Positions 16,794-25,512 of a stretch of DNA of 64,000 bases are shown here, piece by piece. The notes under the pieces are model-generated. The model was not told the DNA's origin and did no database searches. It saw only the letters and a program-made list of their open reading frames with translations. Numbering within the stretch: position 1 is the stretch's first letter; every line of letters begins with the position of its first letter. Both the position numbers and the translations under genes were made by a program. The stretch spans positions 868,001 through 932,000 of the forward strand of contig NZ_CP090366.1 in assembly GCF_021432085.1 (NCBI RefSeq), read 5' to 3'. Origin of the DNA: Stutzerimonas kunmingensis. GTDB taxonomy: Bacteria > Pseudomonadota > Gammaproteobacteria > Pseudomonadales > Pseudomonadaceae.

Positions 16794-18975
16794 GTGCGAC
16801 CTGAAAGTCGCATGGGTTTCTGTTCCGCAGGTTAACGCCCGACGGAACCGACTGTTCCACCACTCGTTCCCTACCCAGACAGGCGTGGCCGGCAACAGCC
16901 GGGTCTGAAGCTCTGGGGACAATGTAACCGCCGATATTTCGGTAGGTCGAACCGCGAGGCCAGACTGAATCTGCCAGCATCAAGGCGGAGAGGTGCTAGG
17001 GATGAACGGGTACGGCTAACACAAGTGAATCTCATATAAACGTCGTCATAGTAGCCAAGCCAAAGATGCTGACAGGCTTGAACCAAAAGGTGCGCGGCCA
17101 GGCAGGGGCTCTTACCGATAGCCCCTCGTGGATGTGGTGCCGCCGGCGAAATCGAGGAGCCCGACCCGTTCGGAAATCCATGCGGAACAGGGTAAGCCCG
17201 TAGCGTTGCCGATTTCGGCAGGTGAGCTGTAAAGCAAGCTGTTGATGCTGCGGGTAAAGGAATGTGGAAAAAGCGAAGGTCACCCTGTAATGGGGTGAAT
17301 ACAGATTGAAACATCATCTGGCGCGAAAGCGAGCAGACTTCCACACGGTCTTCCATGGCGAGAAAACCTGATCAATCGTTGTACGGAGGAAAGCAGATGG
17401 CAGTGTTCGCACCCAATGCGCAAGCAACGGCGAGCATTGGTGCGCCTTCGAACTTCATATCGGCCTGGCCCCAACACTGGAACCAGATCGAGTCGCAAGT
17501 GAAACGACTCCAGGTACGTATCGCCAAGGCAACACGAGAAGGCAGGTGGGGCAAGGTGCAAGCCTTGCAACGACTGCTGACTCGCTCGTTCAGCGGCAAA
17601 CTGTTGGCCGTGAAACGAGTGACGGAAAACAGAGGCAAGAGAACACCGGGCGTTGATGGCAAGATCTGGTCGACTCCGGTGGCTAAATCGACGGGAGCAC
17701 AAGCGTTACAGCATCGGGGCTATCGGCCTCAACCGCTGAGACGCATCTACATACCCAAAAGCAATGGCAAGAAGCGTCCGCTGGGAATTCCAACGATGCG
17801 GGATCGTGCGATGCAGGCGCTGTGGAAACTGGCACTTGAGCCGGTTGCCGAAACGCGTGCAGACCCCAACTCCTATGGATTTCGGCCGCAGCGATCCACT
17901 GCCGATGCAATCGCACATTGCTTCAATGCACTGGCGAAACGTGGTTCGGCGCATTGGGTACTGGAAGCTGACATTCGAGGCTGTTTCGACAATATCAGTC
18001 ACGATTGGCTGCTCACCAACGTGCCCATGGATAAGGTGGTTCTGCGCAAATGGCTTCGAGCGGGGTATGTCGATCAGGGAGCCTTGTTCGCAACGGAGGC
18101 AGGAACCCCGCAAGGGGGAATCATCTCTCCGGTACTTGCGAATTGGACGCTGGATGGCCTGGAAGATGTCGTCCATGCAAGCGTGGCTTCGACAGCGCGC
18201 AAGCGTAAGCCATTCAAGATACACGTCGTACGATATGCCGATGACTTCATCATCACAGGGGCCACGAAAGCTGTTTTGCAACATCAGGTTCGTCCTGCAA
18301 TTGAGGCGTTCCTGAAAGAGCGAGGCTTGGAACTCTCTGATGAAAAGACTCAGATAACGCATATCTCGCAAGGCTTCGATTTTCTGGGCCAGAACGTACG
18401 CAAGTACGCCGGCAAGCTACTCATCACTCCGGCTCGCAAGAGTGTGAAGGCATTGCTGGATAAGGTGCGGGAAATCGCGAACGCAAACAAGACGGCGACT
18501 CAAGCTAACTTGATCTTGACCCTGAACCCGGTGATCCGAGGATGGGCCATGTATCATCGCCATGTTGTCGCCGCCAAGCGTTTCGCATGGATCGACCATC
18601 AGATTTGGCAAGTGTTATGGCGCTGGGCAGTTCGCCGGCACGCCATGAAAAGTGCCCATTGGGTAAAACAACGCTACTTTCGTGTCGTGGGTCAACGGCA
18701 CTGGGTTTTCGCCACCCAGGAGAAAGCGCGCGGCATGAGTCAACCCGCTTGGCTGTATGCCGCCGCCAGTGTTTCGATCGTGCGGCATATCAAAATATGC
18801 AGTGCAGCGAACCCGTTCGATCCGGCATGGACGTTTTACCTTGAGCGCCGAAGAGCGCATCGTCAGGTTACCCAGTCTCACTCAGGCTGCTGGAAGGCTT
18901 GAGCCGTATGAGGGGTGACTCTCAAGTACGGTTCTTAGGGGAGGCAGGAGTGGTAACACTCCTGCTTTACCCGAC
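16794..18975 (+). ncRNA. Group II intron (self-splicing retroelement)
   Basis: The 5' end is GTGCG, the conserved intron start, and the 3' end is ...CCCGAC, ending in AY. Domain V is the 34-nt hairpin at 18901-18934 (GAGCCGTATG...GTACGGTTC) with the AGC catalytic triad. Domain VI is the hairpin at about 18943-18966 (GGCAGGAGTG-GTAA-CACTCCTGC), and a likely branch-point A is at 18969, seven bases from the end. The boundaries are fixed because their removal rejoins the transposase frame. Domain IV holds the maturase ORF. Confidence 0.9.
17355..18902 (+). CDS. ltrA: Group II intron reverse transcriptase/maturase
   Basis: A 515-aa intron-encoded protein. It has RT blocks (RIYIPKSNGKKRPLGIPTMRD, PQRSTADAIAHC, ADIRGCFDNISHDWLL, GTPQGGIISPVLANW, VRYADDFIITG with the catalytic YADD), followed by a maturase domain (RGWAMYHRHVVAAKRFAWID). 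I see no HNH endonuclease zinc motif at the C-terminus (ANPFDPAWTFYLERRRAHR), so retrohoming may rely on other mechanisms. The stop TGA (18900-18902) overlaps the first bases of domain V. An in-frame ATG at 17397 is an alternative start. Confidence 0.94.
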   Translation: MARKPDQSLYGGKQMAVFAPNAQATASIGAPSNFISAWPQHWNQIESQVKRLQVRIAKATREGRWGKVQALQRLLTRSFSGKLLAVKRVTENRGKRTPGVDGKIWSTPVAKSTGAQALQHRGYRPQPLRRIYIPKSNGKKRPLGIPTMRDRAMQALWKLALEPVAETRADPNSYGFRPQRSTADAIAHCFNALAKRGSAHWVLEADIRGCFDNISHDWLLTNVPMDKVVLRKWLRAGYVDQGALFATEAGTPQGGIISPVLANWTLDGLEDVVHASVASTARKRKPFKIHVVRYADDFIITGATKAVLQHQVRPAIEAFLKERGLELSDEKTQITHISQGFDFLGQNVRKYAGKLLITPARKSVKALLDKVREIANANKTATQANLILTLNPVIRGWAMYHRHVVAAKRFAWIDHQIWQVLWRWAVRRHAMKSAHWVKQRYFRVVGQRHWVFATQEKARGMSQPAWLYAAASVSIVRHIKICSAANPFDPAWTFYLERRRAHRQVTQSHSGCWKA

Positions 18976-19434
18976 TGAAGGCGCACATCGGCGTGGATGA
19001 CGAATCGGGCTTGGTGCACAGCGTGGTGGGCACGGCGGCCAACGTGGCGGATGTCACCCAGGTCGATAAGCTGCTGCACGGCGACGAGAATGTGGTTTGC
19101 GCCGACGCTGGTTACACCGGCGTTGAGAAGCGTCCCGAGCATGAGGGGCGTCAGGTGATCTGGCAGGTTGCGGCACGCCGCATCACCTACAAGAAGCTCG
19201 ATAAGCGCAGCGCGCTATACAAAGCCAAGCGCAAGATCGAGAAGGCCAAAGCCCCAAGTACGCGCCAAGGTCGAGCACCCGTTCCGCGTGATCAAGCGGC
19301 AGTTTGGCTATACCAAGGTGCGCTTCCGCGGGCTGGTGAAGAACACCGCTCAGTTGGTCACGCTGTTCGCGCTGTCGAATCTGTGGAAGGCGCGCCGACG
19401 GTTACTGACCAACGCGGGAGAGGTGCGCCTGTAA
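18976..19434 (+). pseudogene. IS5-family transposase, 3' exon with a frameshift
   Basis: Continues the transposase (KAHIGVDDESGLVHSVVGTAANVADVTQVDKLL, then ADAGYTGVEKRPE with the second acid, then [16 protein letters not shown] and [13 protein letters not shown]). A run of four C at 19252-19255 instead of three shifts the frame before RAKVEHPF. The two parts lie in different frames, so the host transposase is dead even if the intron splices. Confidence 0.88.
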
Positions 19435-19790
19435 TGCGGGGAATGGCCGCCGCGAGGTGCTCGCGGCGGCTAAAAACACAGAAATGAGCGGTGATCTGAT
19501 CATTTTTGGTCGATTTTCCGCTTTCAAAATCGGCGGAAGCTGAAGTCAGCCAGAAATACATGGCTACTTCAGACCATCCCTAGGGGATTGTTTATAGGCC
19601 ATTACTTATTCTTGAGAGGACCAGTAGGCTCGGTGCGTGCAGCTGCTCATTGAGCGATTGTGGGCCTCAGCGTGAACAGACTTATATTTAGTTGTTGGCT
19701 AGTCGTATGAAAATGGTAAGCCGCTAGGTTTTTAGCATACCCAGAGTGGCACTAACCAAGCATCTGCCTCGCCTGTGTAAAATTCTTTAA

Positions 19791-20400
19791 GGAGACACTG
19801 CATAAATAGCCAGCCGCCCCCACCCTTGGCACACTGAGCCCCCTCAACCAGCCCCCTCCATGAGCTTTGTTACGCGCGTGCAGAAGACCTTCTCCGAACT
19901 CGAATACACCGGCAAGAAAAAGCAGACTCGCCGAGATCGCTTCCTGGCTGACCTTGAACAGCTGGTGCCCTGGGCACAAGTGGAGGCGCAAGTGGCGCCG
20001 TTCTATAGCGACACCACAGGCAAGCGTGGACGCCCTGCGATTGGGTTGTCGCGCATGCTGCGCATGTATGTCGTGCAGCAGTGTTTCGGTCTCTCCGATG
20101 AAGGTACCGAAGATGCCGTCTACGACAGCCAGGCCATTCGTGGTTTCATCGGCATCGACCTGGGCCGTGAGTCGGCACCGGATGCCACTACCTTGTTGCG
20201 ATTTCGCCGCTTGCTGGAAACCCATCAGCTAACGCGGGTGCTGTTTGAAACGATTAACCAGCATCTGGCCAGCCGGGGTCTGCTGCTCAAGGAAGGCACT
20301 ATCGTCGACGCTACCCTGATCGCCGCGCCGCCCTCGGTCAAGAACCGAGAAGGTAAGCGTGATCCTGAGATGCATCAGGCCAAGAAAGGCAATCAATGGC
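19791..20400 (+). mobile_element. Truncated IS5-family element (left 610 bp)
   Basis: Almost base-for-base identical to 22138-22747 of the full copy downstream. Identity ends at AATCAATGGC (20400), where mobA sequence begins. Confidence 0.93.
19860..20400 (+). pseudogene. IS5-family transposase, N-terminal fragment
   Basis: Encodes the first ~180 residues of the 331-aa transposase at 22207 (MSFVTRVQKTFSELEYTGKK, GKRGRPAIGLSRMLRMY, EGTIVDATLIAAPPSVKN) and then runs into unrelated sequence at the mobA junction. It lacks the second and third catalytic residues. Confidence 0.92.
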
Positions 20401-20875
20401 GTTCTCCAGATTGCCAGCAAGCGTCAACTTCGGCCTGTCGGCCGGTGGGAATTATGCTGAACAGGGGCTCCCACTGGCCTTCGCAGCTCAGCATGACTGG
20501 CCTGTCTGGCTCTTCGAGCGCGGTCTGGTAGAGCGACTGCAGTAAGGGGCGATCAATCAACGGGGTGTCGCACGGCAGTACGAGCATCCACGCGTTGCGA
20601 GCAGCTGCAAGACCGCTGCGTATTCCTGCAAGGGGCCCGGGGAATCCCTGCTCTTCATCGCTAATCAATCGATCGGCATAGGCCGAGTAGCGGGCTCGAT
20701 TGCGGTTGCAGGATAGCAGCAGGTCGTCTGTCAATGGCTGAACGGTCTCATGCAACCATGCAATCAATGGGCGTCCCTGCCATTCGACCAGTCCTTTGTC
20801 CTGTCCTCCCATGCGTTGCCCACGGCCACCCGCCAGAAGCAGGATGAAGCAGGAAGGCAGTAGCGGGTCGGGCAT
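20401..20875 (-). pseudogene. mobA: Molybdenum cofactor guanylyltransferase MobA, 3'-truncated
   Basis: MobA attaches GMP to molybdopterin. The N-terminus shows the nucleotide-binding signature [20 protein letters not shown], then [26 protein letters not shown] and the [12 protein letters not shown] region. The protein stops after about 160 residues (WQSGER) where IS5 sequence begins, whereas the family is about 190-200 aa. The C-terminal region is lost. It is cargo of the composite-like element. Confidence 0.88.
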
Positions 20876-21105
20876 ATCATCGCTCCAGAAAAGCTTGCAT
20901 ATAGCGCTCGGGCTGGCGGTCAGGCAACGTGCGCGCGGGAGGTGTGGAGGCCTGGCGCTCGGTTTATTGGAATCTGTGTCGCGCTTCGGCGACCCAGGAG
21001 TGCTTCAGCTAAACCAACGAAAAATCCTGTTGTCTATCTCCTCCATCCACTTTCTCTGGAAGAGGGTGCCGCCTGCTCATTGGCCGATACAAGGAGAACA
21101 ATCAA

Positions 21106-22137
21106 ATGCAGGAGAGAAACGTTTGGGTTGATTATGCCAAGGCGATCGGGATCATTCTTGTTGTCTACGGGCATGTCGCGCGAGGCGTATTCAATGCCGG
21201 GTTGCCGATGGATGAGGCGCGATTCGTGCTGGTCGACAGCATCATCTACAGCTTTCACATTCCGCTGTACTTCTTCCTGTCGGGTTTATTCTTCTTCGAT
21301 TCGTTGCAGAAGCGGGGCCGGGGCGGGTTGATCATCAACAAGGTCGACACAATCGTCTATCCCTTTATTGTCTGGTCTTTACTACAAGGTCTGTTCGAAG
21401 TCGTCCTGTCGAATTACACGAACGGTCAGGTCACCTTGGTTGAGGTGTTCTCGCTGCTCTGGATGCCGCGAGCGCAGTTCTGGTTCCTGTACGCTCTGTT
21501 TCTGGTGTTCGTGGTTTGTGCGTTTCTTTATGCGCGGGCAGATCGGCGCTATTTCTTGCCATTCGTGGTCCTGTTTGGCTTGCTGTATGTCTTCCAGCAG
21601 GATCTGACGGTAAACAACATGACCCGCTTTATCCTGGGCAACACCGTCTTCTTCGCATTGGGCGTCTGGTTCAACGAGGTCAAGGCGTTCTTCCTAGCGC
21701 GTTATACACAGCTGACATTATTTTTCGGTGCGCTGTTCATCCTGGGGCAGTACCTGTTTCATGTGACCTTCGGTCTGAACTATGCCGATGGCGGCATGGC
21801 GGTACTCGCGCTTGCAACCATATCCATCTTTTTCATGATCGCGTTGTCGATGTGGCTAGGTCAGTTTCGCGTGGATTGGTTTCTGTTCATCGGCGCTTCG
21901 TCGATGACGATCTACCTGATGCATATTCTGGCCGGTAGCGGGGTGCGGGTAATACTCAGCAAATTCCTCGGTATTGATTCAATCACAGCGCATCTGATTA
22001 TCGGAACGCTGATCGGTACGGCGGCTCCGTTGTTGGCGCAAGTCGTGATCAATCGTTACAAACTGTACTTCTTGCTTACCCCGCCCGAGCAGATTTCGGC
22101 ATCTCAGTTCCATATGCGCAAGGCTGTTGCCCACTAG
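21106..22137 (+). CDS. Membrane acyltransferase (acyltransferase-3 / fucose-4-O-acetylase-like)
   Basis: A 343-aa polytopic membrane protein with about ten hydrophobic segments. The start MQERNVWVDYAKAIGIILVVYGHV, with a catalytic-type His in TM1 and FHIPLYFFLSGLFF, is typical of acyltransferase family 3 enzymes that O-acetylate surface polysaccharides. AAGGAGAA precedes the ATG. The stop codon (22135-22137) abuts the first base of the downstream IS5 copy. It is cargo of the composite-like element, probably picked up with mobA from a chromosomal locus. Substrate unknown. Confidence 0.85.
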   Translation: MQERNVWVDYAKAIGIILVVYGHVARGVFNAGLPMDEARFVLVDSIIYSFHIPLYFFLSGLFFFDSLQKRGRGGLIINKVDTIVYPFIVWSLLQGLFEVVLSNYTNGQVTLVEVFSLLWMPRAQFWFLYALFLVFVVCAFLYARADRRYFLPFVVLFGLLYVFQQDLTVNNMTRFILGNTVFFALGVWFNEVKAFFLARYTQLTLFFGALFILGQYLFHVTFGLNYADGGMAVLALATISIFFMIALSMWLGQFRVDWFLFIGASSMTIYLMHILAGSGVRVILSKFLGIDSITAHLIIGTLIGTAAPLLAQVVINRYKLYFLLTPPEQISASQFHMRKAVAH

Positions 22138-23347
22138 GGAGACACTGCATAAATAGCCAGCCGCCCCCACCCTTGGCACACTGAGCCCCCTCAACCAGCC
22201 CCCTCCATGAGCTTTGTTACGCGCGTGCAGAAGACCTTCTCCGAACTCGAATATACCGGCAAGAAAAAGCAGACTCGCCGAGATCGCTTCCTGGCTGACC
22301 TTGAACAGCTGGTGCCCTGGGCACAAGTGGAGGCGCAAGTGGCGCCGTTCTATAGCGACACCACAGGCAAGCGTGGACGCCCTGCGATTGGGTTGTCGCG
22401 CATGCTGCGCATGTATGTCGTGCAGCAGTGTTTCGGTCTCTCCGATGAAGGTACCGAAGATGCCGTCTACGACAGCCAGGCCATTCGTGGTTTCATCGGC
22501 ATCGACCTGGGCCGTGAGTCGGCACCGGATGCCACTACCTTGTTGCGATTTCGCCGCTTGCTGGAAACCCATCAGCTAACGCGGGTGCTGTTTGAAACGA
22601 TTAACCAGCATCTGGCCAGCCGGGGTCTGCTGCTCAAGGAAGGCACTATCGTCGACGCTACCCTGATCGCCGCGCCGCCCTCGGTCAAGAACCGAGAAGG
22701 TAAGCGTGATCCTGAGATGCATCAGGCCAAGAAAGGCAATCAATGGCACTTCGGGATGAAGGCCCACGTTGGTGTCGACGCCACATCGGGACTCGTGCAC
22801 AGCGTGGTAGGGACTGCCGCCAACGTGGCGGATGTCACCCAGGTCGATCAGTTGCTGCACGGCGCCGAAACCTATGTTTCGGGTGACGCTGGATACACTG
22901 GTGCGGCCAAGCGACCGGAGCATGCTGAACGGGACGTTGTCTGGTCGATTGCAGCACGGCCAAGCAGTTACAAACATCACGGCAGAGACAGCGTGCTGTA
23001 CCGAGTCAAGCGCAAAGTCGAATACGCCAAGGCGCAGCTGCGTGCCAAGGTCGAGCATCCCTTCCAGGTGATCAAGGTGCGCTTCAATCATCGTAAGGTT
23101 CGCTACCGTGGACTGGAAAAGAATACGGCGCAGTTGTTCAGTCTGTTTGGGTTGGCCAATCTGGTACTGGCCAAGCGGTATTTGCAACGGACGGCGGGAT
23201 AAGTCCGTCCGAAAGGCGGGGCTGGCCCGCTAATCAGCAAAATCAGGGTAGAAATCGGCCCAAGAAACGCAGAATAAGGCCGGTAGGTTGAAAAAACCGG
23301 GTTGAAAAAGGGGGACGGTGAGAATTGGCTAATTGTTCAGCGTCTCC
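22138..23347 (+). mobile_element. Complete IS5-family element
   Basis: A 1210-bp element with imperfect terminal repeats (GGAGACACTG on the left; GGAGACGCTG as the complement of the right end). It carries one intact transposase. Confidence 0.9.
22207..23202 (+). CDS. IS5-family transposase
   Basis: A 331-aa DDE enzyme with an intact frame. The N-terminal domain is TFSELEYTGKKKQTRRDRFL; catalytic blocks are IVDATLIAAPPSVKN, GDAGYTGAAKRPEH and [25 protein letters not shown] (DDE with the Y-2-R-3-E-6-K-like signature). It resembles the intron-split transposase at 16271 but is a different subtype, with different terminal repeats. Confidence 0.95.
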   Translation: MSFVTRVQKTFSELEYTGKKKQTRRDRFLADLEQLVPWAQVEAQVAPFYSDTTGKRGRPAIGLSRMLRMYVVQQCFGLSDEGTEDAVYDSQAIRGFIGIDLGRESAPDATTLLRFRRLLETHQLTRVLFETINQHLASRGLLLKEGTIVDATLIAAPPSVKNREGKRDPEMHQAKKGNQWHFGMKAHVGVDATSGLVHSVVGTAANVADVTQVDQLLHGAETYVSGDAGYTGAAKRPEHAERDVVWSIAARPSSYKHHGRDSVLYRVKRKVEYAKAQLRAKVEHPFQVIKVRFNHRKVRYRGLEKNTAQLFSLFGLANLVLAKRYLQRTAG

Positions 23348-23455
23348 TTAATGTCATCTCAGCTCTTCGCGATGCCTGAAGCCGATGCGATAATCGTTAC
23401 CGATAGCTGACGTTTGCCAATAACTCAAAGGACGGGGTCTATATGGAGAAGAGAT

Positions 23456-23563
23456 ATGAGCACTCAAAAAATCTGCTGTTTAAGTATGCAAGCAGCCAAT
23501 GGCGGGGTCAGACCGGACGTTCCGGCCAGGAAGGGTGGGAAGGGGCTGGGAATAGCTGAGTGA
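23456..23563 (+). other. Possible 35-aa leader ORF overlapping the dsbD-like start
   Basis: ATG at 23456 opens MSTQKICCLSMQAANGGV..., which ends in TGA (23561-23563) overlapping the GTGATG start of the next gene. It has two adjacent Cys and no recognised homologue. It could give translational coupling or be chance; low confidence. Confidence 0.25.
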
Positions 23564-24753
23564 TGGATCAAATTCCCTCTTTACTCATCGCCGGCCAGCT
23601 CTTAATGGCGATAGTGGCAGGTTTGCTGCTCAACCTGACGCCCTGCGTTTTGCCTGCAATTCCCATTAAGGTCCGGACCATCTTACGAGAGGCGGGCAGC
23701 CAACGATCGCACCGCGTGCTGGCGGCATTGGCGTTCACCGCAGGAACGCTCGCGTTTTTCCTGACGTTGGGCGGACTGACCGCACTTCTGCAGTGGAGCT
23801 GGGGCACTTTGTTTCAGTCTGCGGTGTTCGTTGGTGTCCTTGTTGCCTTGATGGTCGGGTTTGCGGTGGTCACCTGGCTGGATTTGCCCATCCCGATCCC
23901 GGCGTTCGCCGCCTCGGTCCATGGCCGGCGCTACTTTGAAGCATTCGTATCTGGGTTATTGAGTGCGGTTTTGGCCGCACCCTGCGCCGGTCCTTTCCTT
24001 GGTGGAGTCCTAGCCTTTGCCGTTACCCAGCCGACGCCGGTAAGTATGGGGATATTCGGCAGTATCGGGCTGGGGTTGTCGCTGCCCTACGCAGCATTGA
24101 TGCTCAAACCCGATTGGCTGAGCCGGTTGCCCAAGGCGGGGCCCTGGACCCTGGTCATTAGAGAAGTGCTCGCGTTGGTCTTGCTGGCCGCAGCCGTCTT
24201 TTTCAGCGCGAGCCTGGTGCCCAAAGCGGTTTATACCTGGCTATGGTGGTCTTGGCTGGCCCTGGTGCTGGCCTGGGGTGCCCGCCGTTTCGTCCAGGGT
24301 AATGGTACCGTGCGTGTGATCACCACAACGGCGGCAGGCCTTGCCCTTGCGATGACTGTGGAATTCGCATCCCCGCTGGGCAACAGCGAAGACGAACTCG
24401 TCTGGCAACCCTACTCCGCAAAACTACTGACGGAGACAAAAGCCCAGGGCACACCCTATTTGCTGGAGTTCACCGCCGACTGGTGCATCAACTGCAAGAT
24501 ACTTGAGCGCACGGTCTACCAGGAGGCCGCTGTGGCCGAAGCCGTGCGGCGCACCAAGATGGTGCCCATACAAGTTGACGTGACAGCGAGCAACCCAGAA
24601 AAAGATGCGCTATTAACTGCGACCGGCGGGCAGGCCTTACCCTTCGCAGTGGTTGTTGACCGTGACGACACCGTTATCGCCCGTTTCACGGGGCTTTTTG
24701 ACACCGACAGCTTGGTCGAAGCTATCAATCGCACCGGAAACCCACAACCTTAG
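23560..24753 (+). CDS. DsbD-like thiol:disulfide reductant transporter (beta plus gamma domains)
   Basis: A 397-aa membrane protein that would carry reducing power from cytoplasmic thioredoxin to the periplasm. The membrane beta domain has the two catalytic cysteines in NLTPCVLPAIPIKV and APCAGPFLGGVLAF and about eight hydrophobic segments. The C-terminal periplasmic gamma domain is thioredoxin-like with FTADWCINCKILE (CxxC). The N-terminal alpha domain of classical DsbD is missing but is encoded by the next gene. Starts GTG 23560 and ATG 23563 are both possible. ScsB-like or CcdA-thioredoxin fusion are alternative names. Confidence 0.88.
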   Translation: MMDQIPSLLIAGQLLMAIVAGLLLNLTPCVLPAIPIKVRTILREAGSQRSHRVLAALAFTAGTLAFFLTLGGLTALLQWSWGTLFQSAVFVGVLVALMVGFAVVTWLDLPIPIPAFAASVHGRRYFEAFVSGLLSAVLAAPCAGPFLGGVLAFAVTQPTPVSMGIFGSIGLGLSLPYAALMLKPDWLSRLPKAGPWTLVIREVLALVLLAAAVFFSASLVPKAVYTWLWWSWLALVLAWGARRFVQGNGTVRVITTTAAGLALAMTVEFASPLGNSEDELVWQPYSAKLLTETKAQGTPYLLEFTADWCINCKILERTVYQEAAVAEAVRRTKMVPIQVDVTASNPEKDALLTATGGQALPFAVVVDRDDTVIARFTGLFDTDSLVEAINRTGNPQP

Positions 24754-24770
24754 ATACTGGAGACCCAATC

Positions 24771-25355
24771 ATGGTGATTCGACAAAAAGGATTGCTAGCT
24801 GGAGTAGTGGTTTTTGCGATCGCGATCGCTGCGTTCATGTTGATCGACACCAACGGAAACAACCTCGACGCTGCCCAGACTGAACGTGCCGGTCTTGAAG
24901 TCCCGGTGCCGACCCGAGCAGGGTTGGCAAATTCCGCTGATAAGGTCCGCCTCACTGTTGCGGGAGGCGCCGCAGCAATGGCGGGAAAGACGGGTGATTT
25001 CGTTTTAACACTGAACATTCAACCGGGCTGGCATGTGAATGCAAATCCGGCCTCCATGGAATTCCTGATTCCCACCGTCGTCAGCTCTTCAGTCAACGGC
25101 CAGGCGCTTATAATCCCGACGCAGTACCCGCGCGGCCGGGTCAGTGACATTGTGCTGAGTGACACCGCCCTAGAGGTGTATGACGACGGTGCAAGTATTC
25201 GGCTGCGGCCCGACGAAAAACAGACCGCCGTGCTGGAAAAGGTAGGCAGGCTCGAAATGATTGTACGGGTGCAGGCCTGCAGTGACGAGGGCATTTGTCT
25301 GGCACCGACTGACCTGCCCGTTGCGCTGAATCTGGACGATACCAAGCGACAATAA
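24771..25355 (+). CDS. Periplasmic DsbD-alpha-like protein
   Basis: A 194-aa protein with an N-terminal membrane anchor (GLLAGVVVFAIAIAAFML) and a DsbD N-terminal (alpha) domain: LNIQPGWHVNANPASMEFLIP, YPRGRVSDIVLSD, and VQACSDEGICLAPTDLPV, which holds the redox Cys pair. It lies 17 bp after the beta-gamma protein, so the pair is a DsbD split into two genes in reversed order. Together they may reduce periplasmic thiols damaged by metals (inference). Confidence 0.8.
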   Translation: MVIRQKGLLAGVVVFAIAIAAFMLIDTNGNNLDAAQTERAGLEVPVPTRAGLANSADKVRLTVAGGAAAMAGKTGDFVLTLNIQPGWHVNANPASMEFLIPTVVSSSVNGQALIIPTQYPRGRVSDIVLSDTALEVYDDGASIRLRPDEKQTAVLEKVGRLEMIVRVQACSDEGICLAPTDLPVALNLDDTKRQ

Positions 25356-25512
25356 GTCAGAACGGCCCTCGGAAATGACTCAATTGGGGAATGACTGTGA
25401 ACAGCTTATTCTGAGTATTCCCCGATTGCCGTGGTTGCGCTGGGCAGCTCAACGCCATGCCCCACCGTTCATATCTTGAGATGGGCGAGACTCGCTTCGT
25501 TAAACACCAAAC

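Larger units (their letters stand above)
16206..19579 (+). mobile_element. IS5-family element interrupted by a group II intron
   Basis: Terminal inverted repeats start GGACAGTCTGAA at 16206 and, as reverse complement, GGATGGTCTGAA ending at 19579. CTAG is duplicated on both sides (16202-16205 and 19580-19583), the 4-bp YTAR target expected of IS5 elements. Without the 2182-bp intron the IS would be 1192 bp, normal for the family. Confidence 0.9.
19791..23347. mobile_element. Composite-transposon-like unit bounded by TTAA repeats
   Basis: Outer ends are the left end of a truncated IS5 copy (GGAGACACTG at 19791) and the right end of a full IS5 copy (GTCTCC ending at 23347). TTAA directly precedes 19791 and directly follows 23347. 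No such repeat surrounds the full copy alone, since it begins immediately after the acyltransferase stop codon. This suggests the 3557-bp unit (IS fragment, mobA fragment, acyltransferase, IS) moved together. Confidence 0.7.

Noticed and set aside
23443..23558. Alternative 38-aa ORF (MEKRYEHSKNLL...) before the DsbD-like gene
   Set aside because: Overlaps the equally short ORF at 23456 in another frame; neither has homology, and only the latter overlaps the downstream start, so only that one is listed as a possibility.
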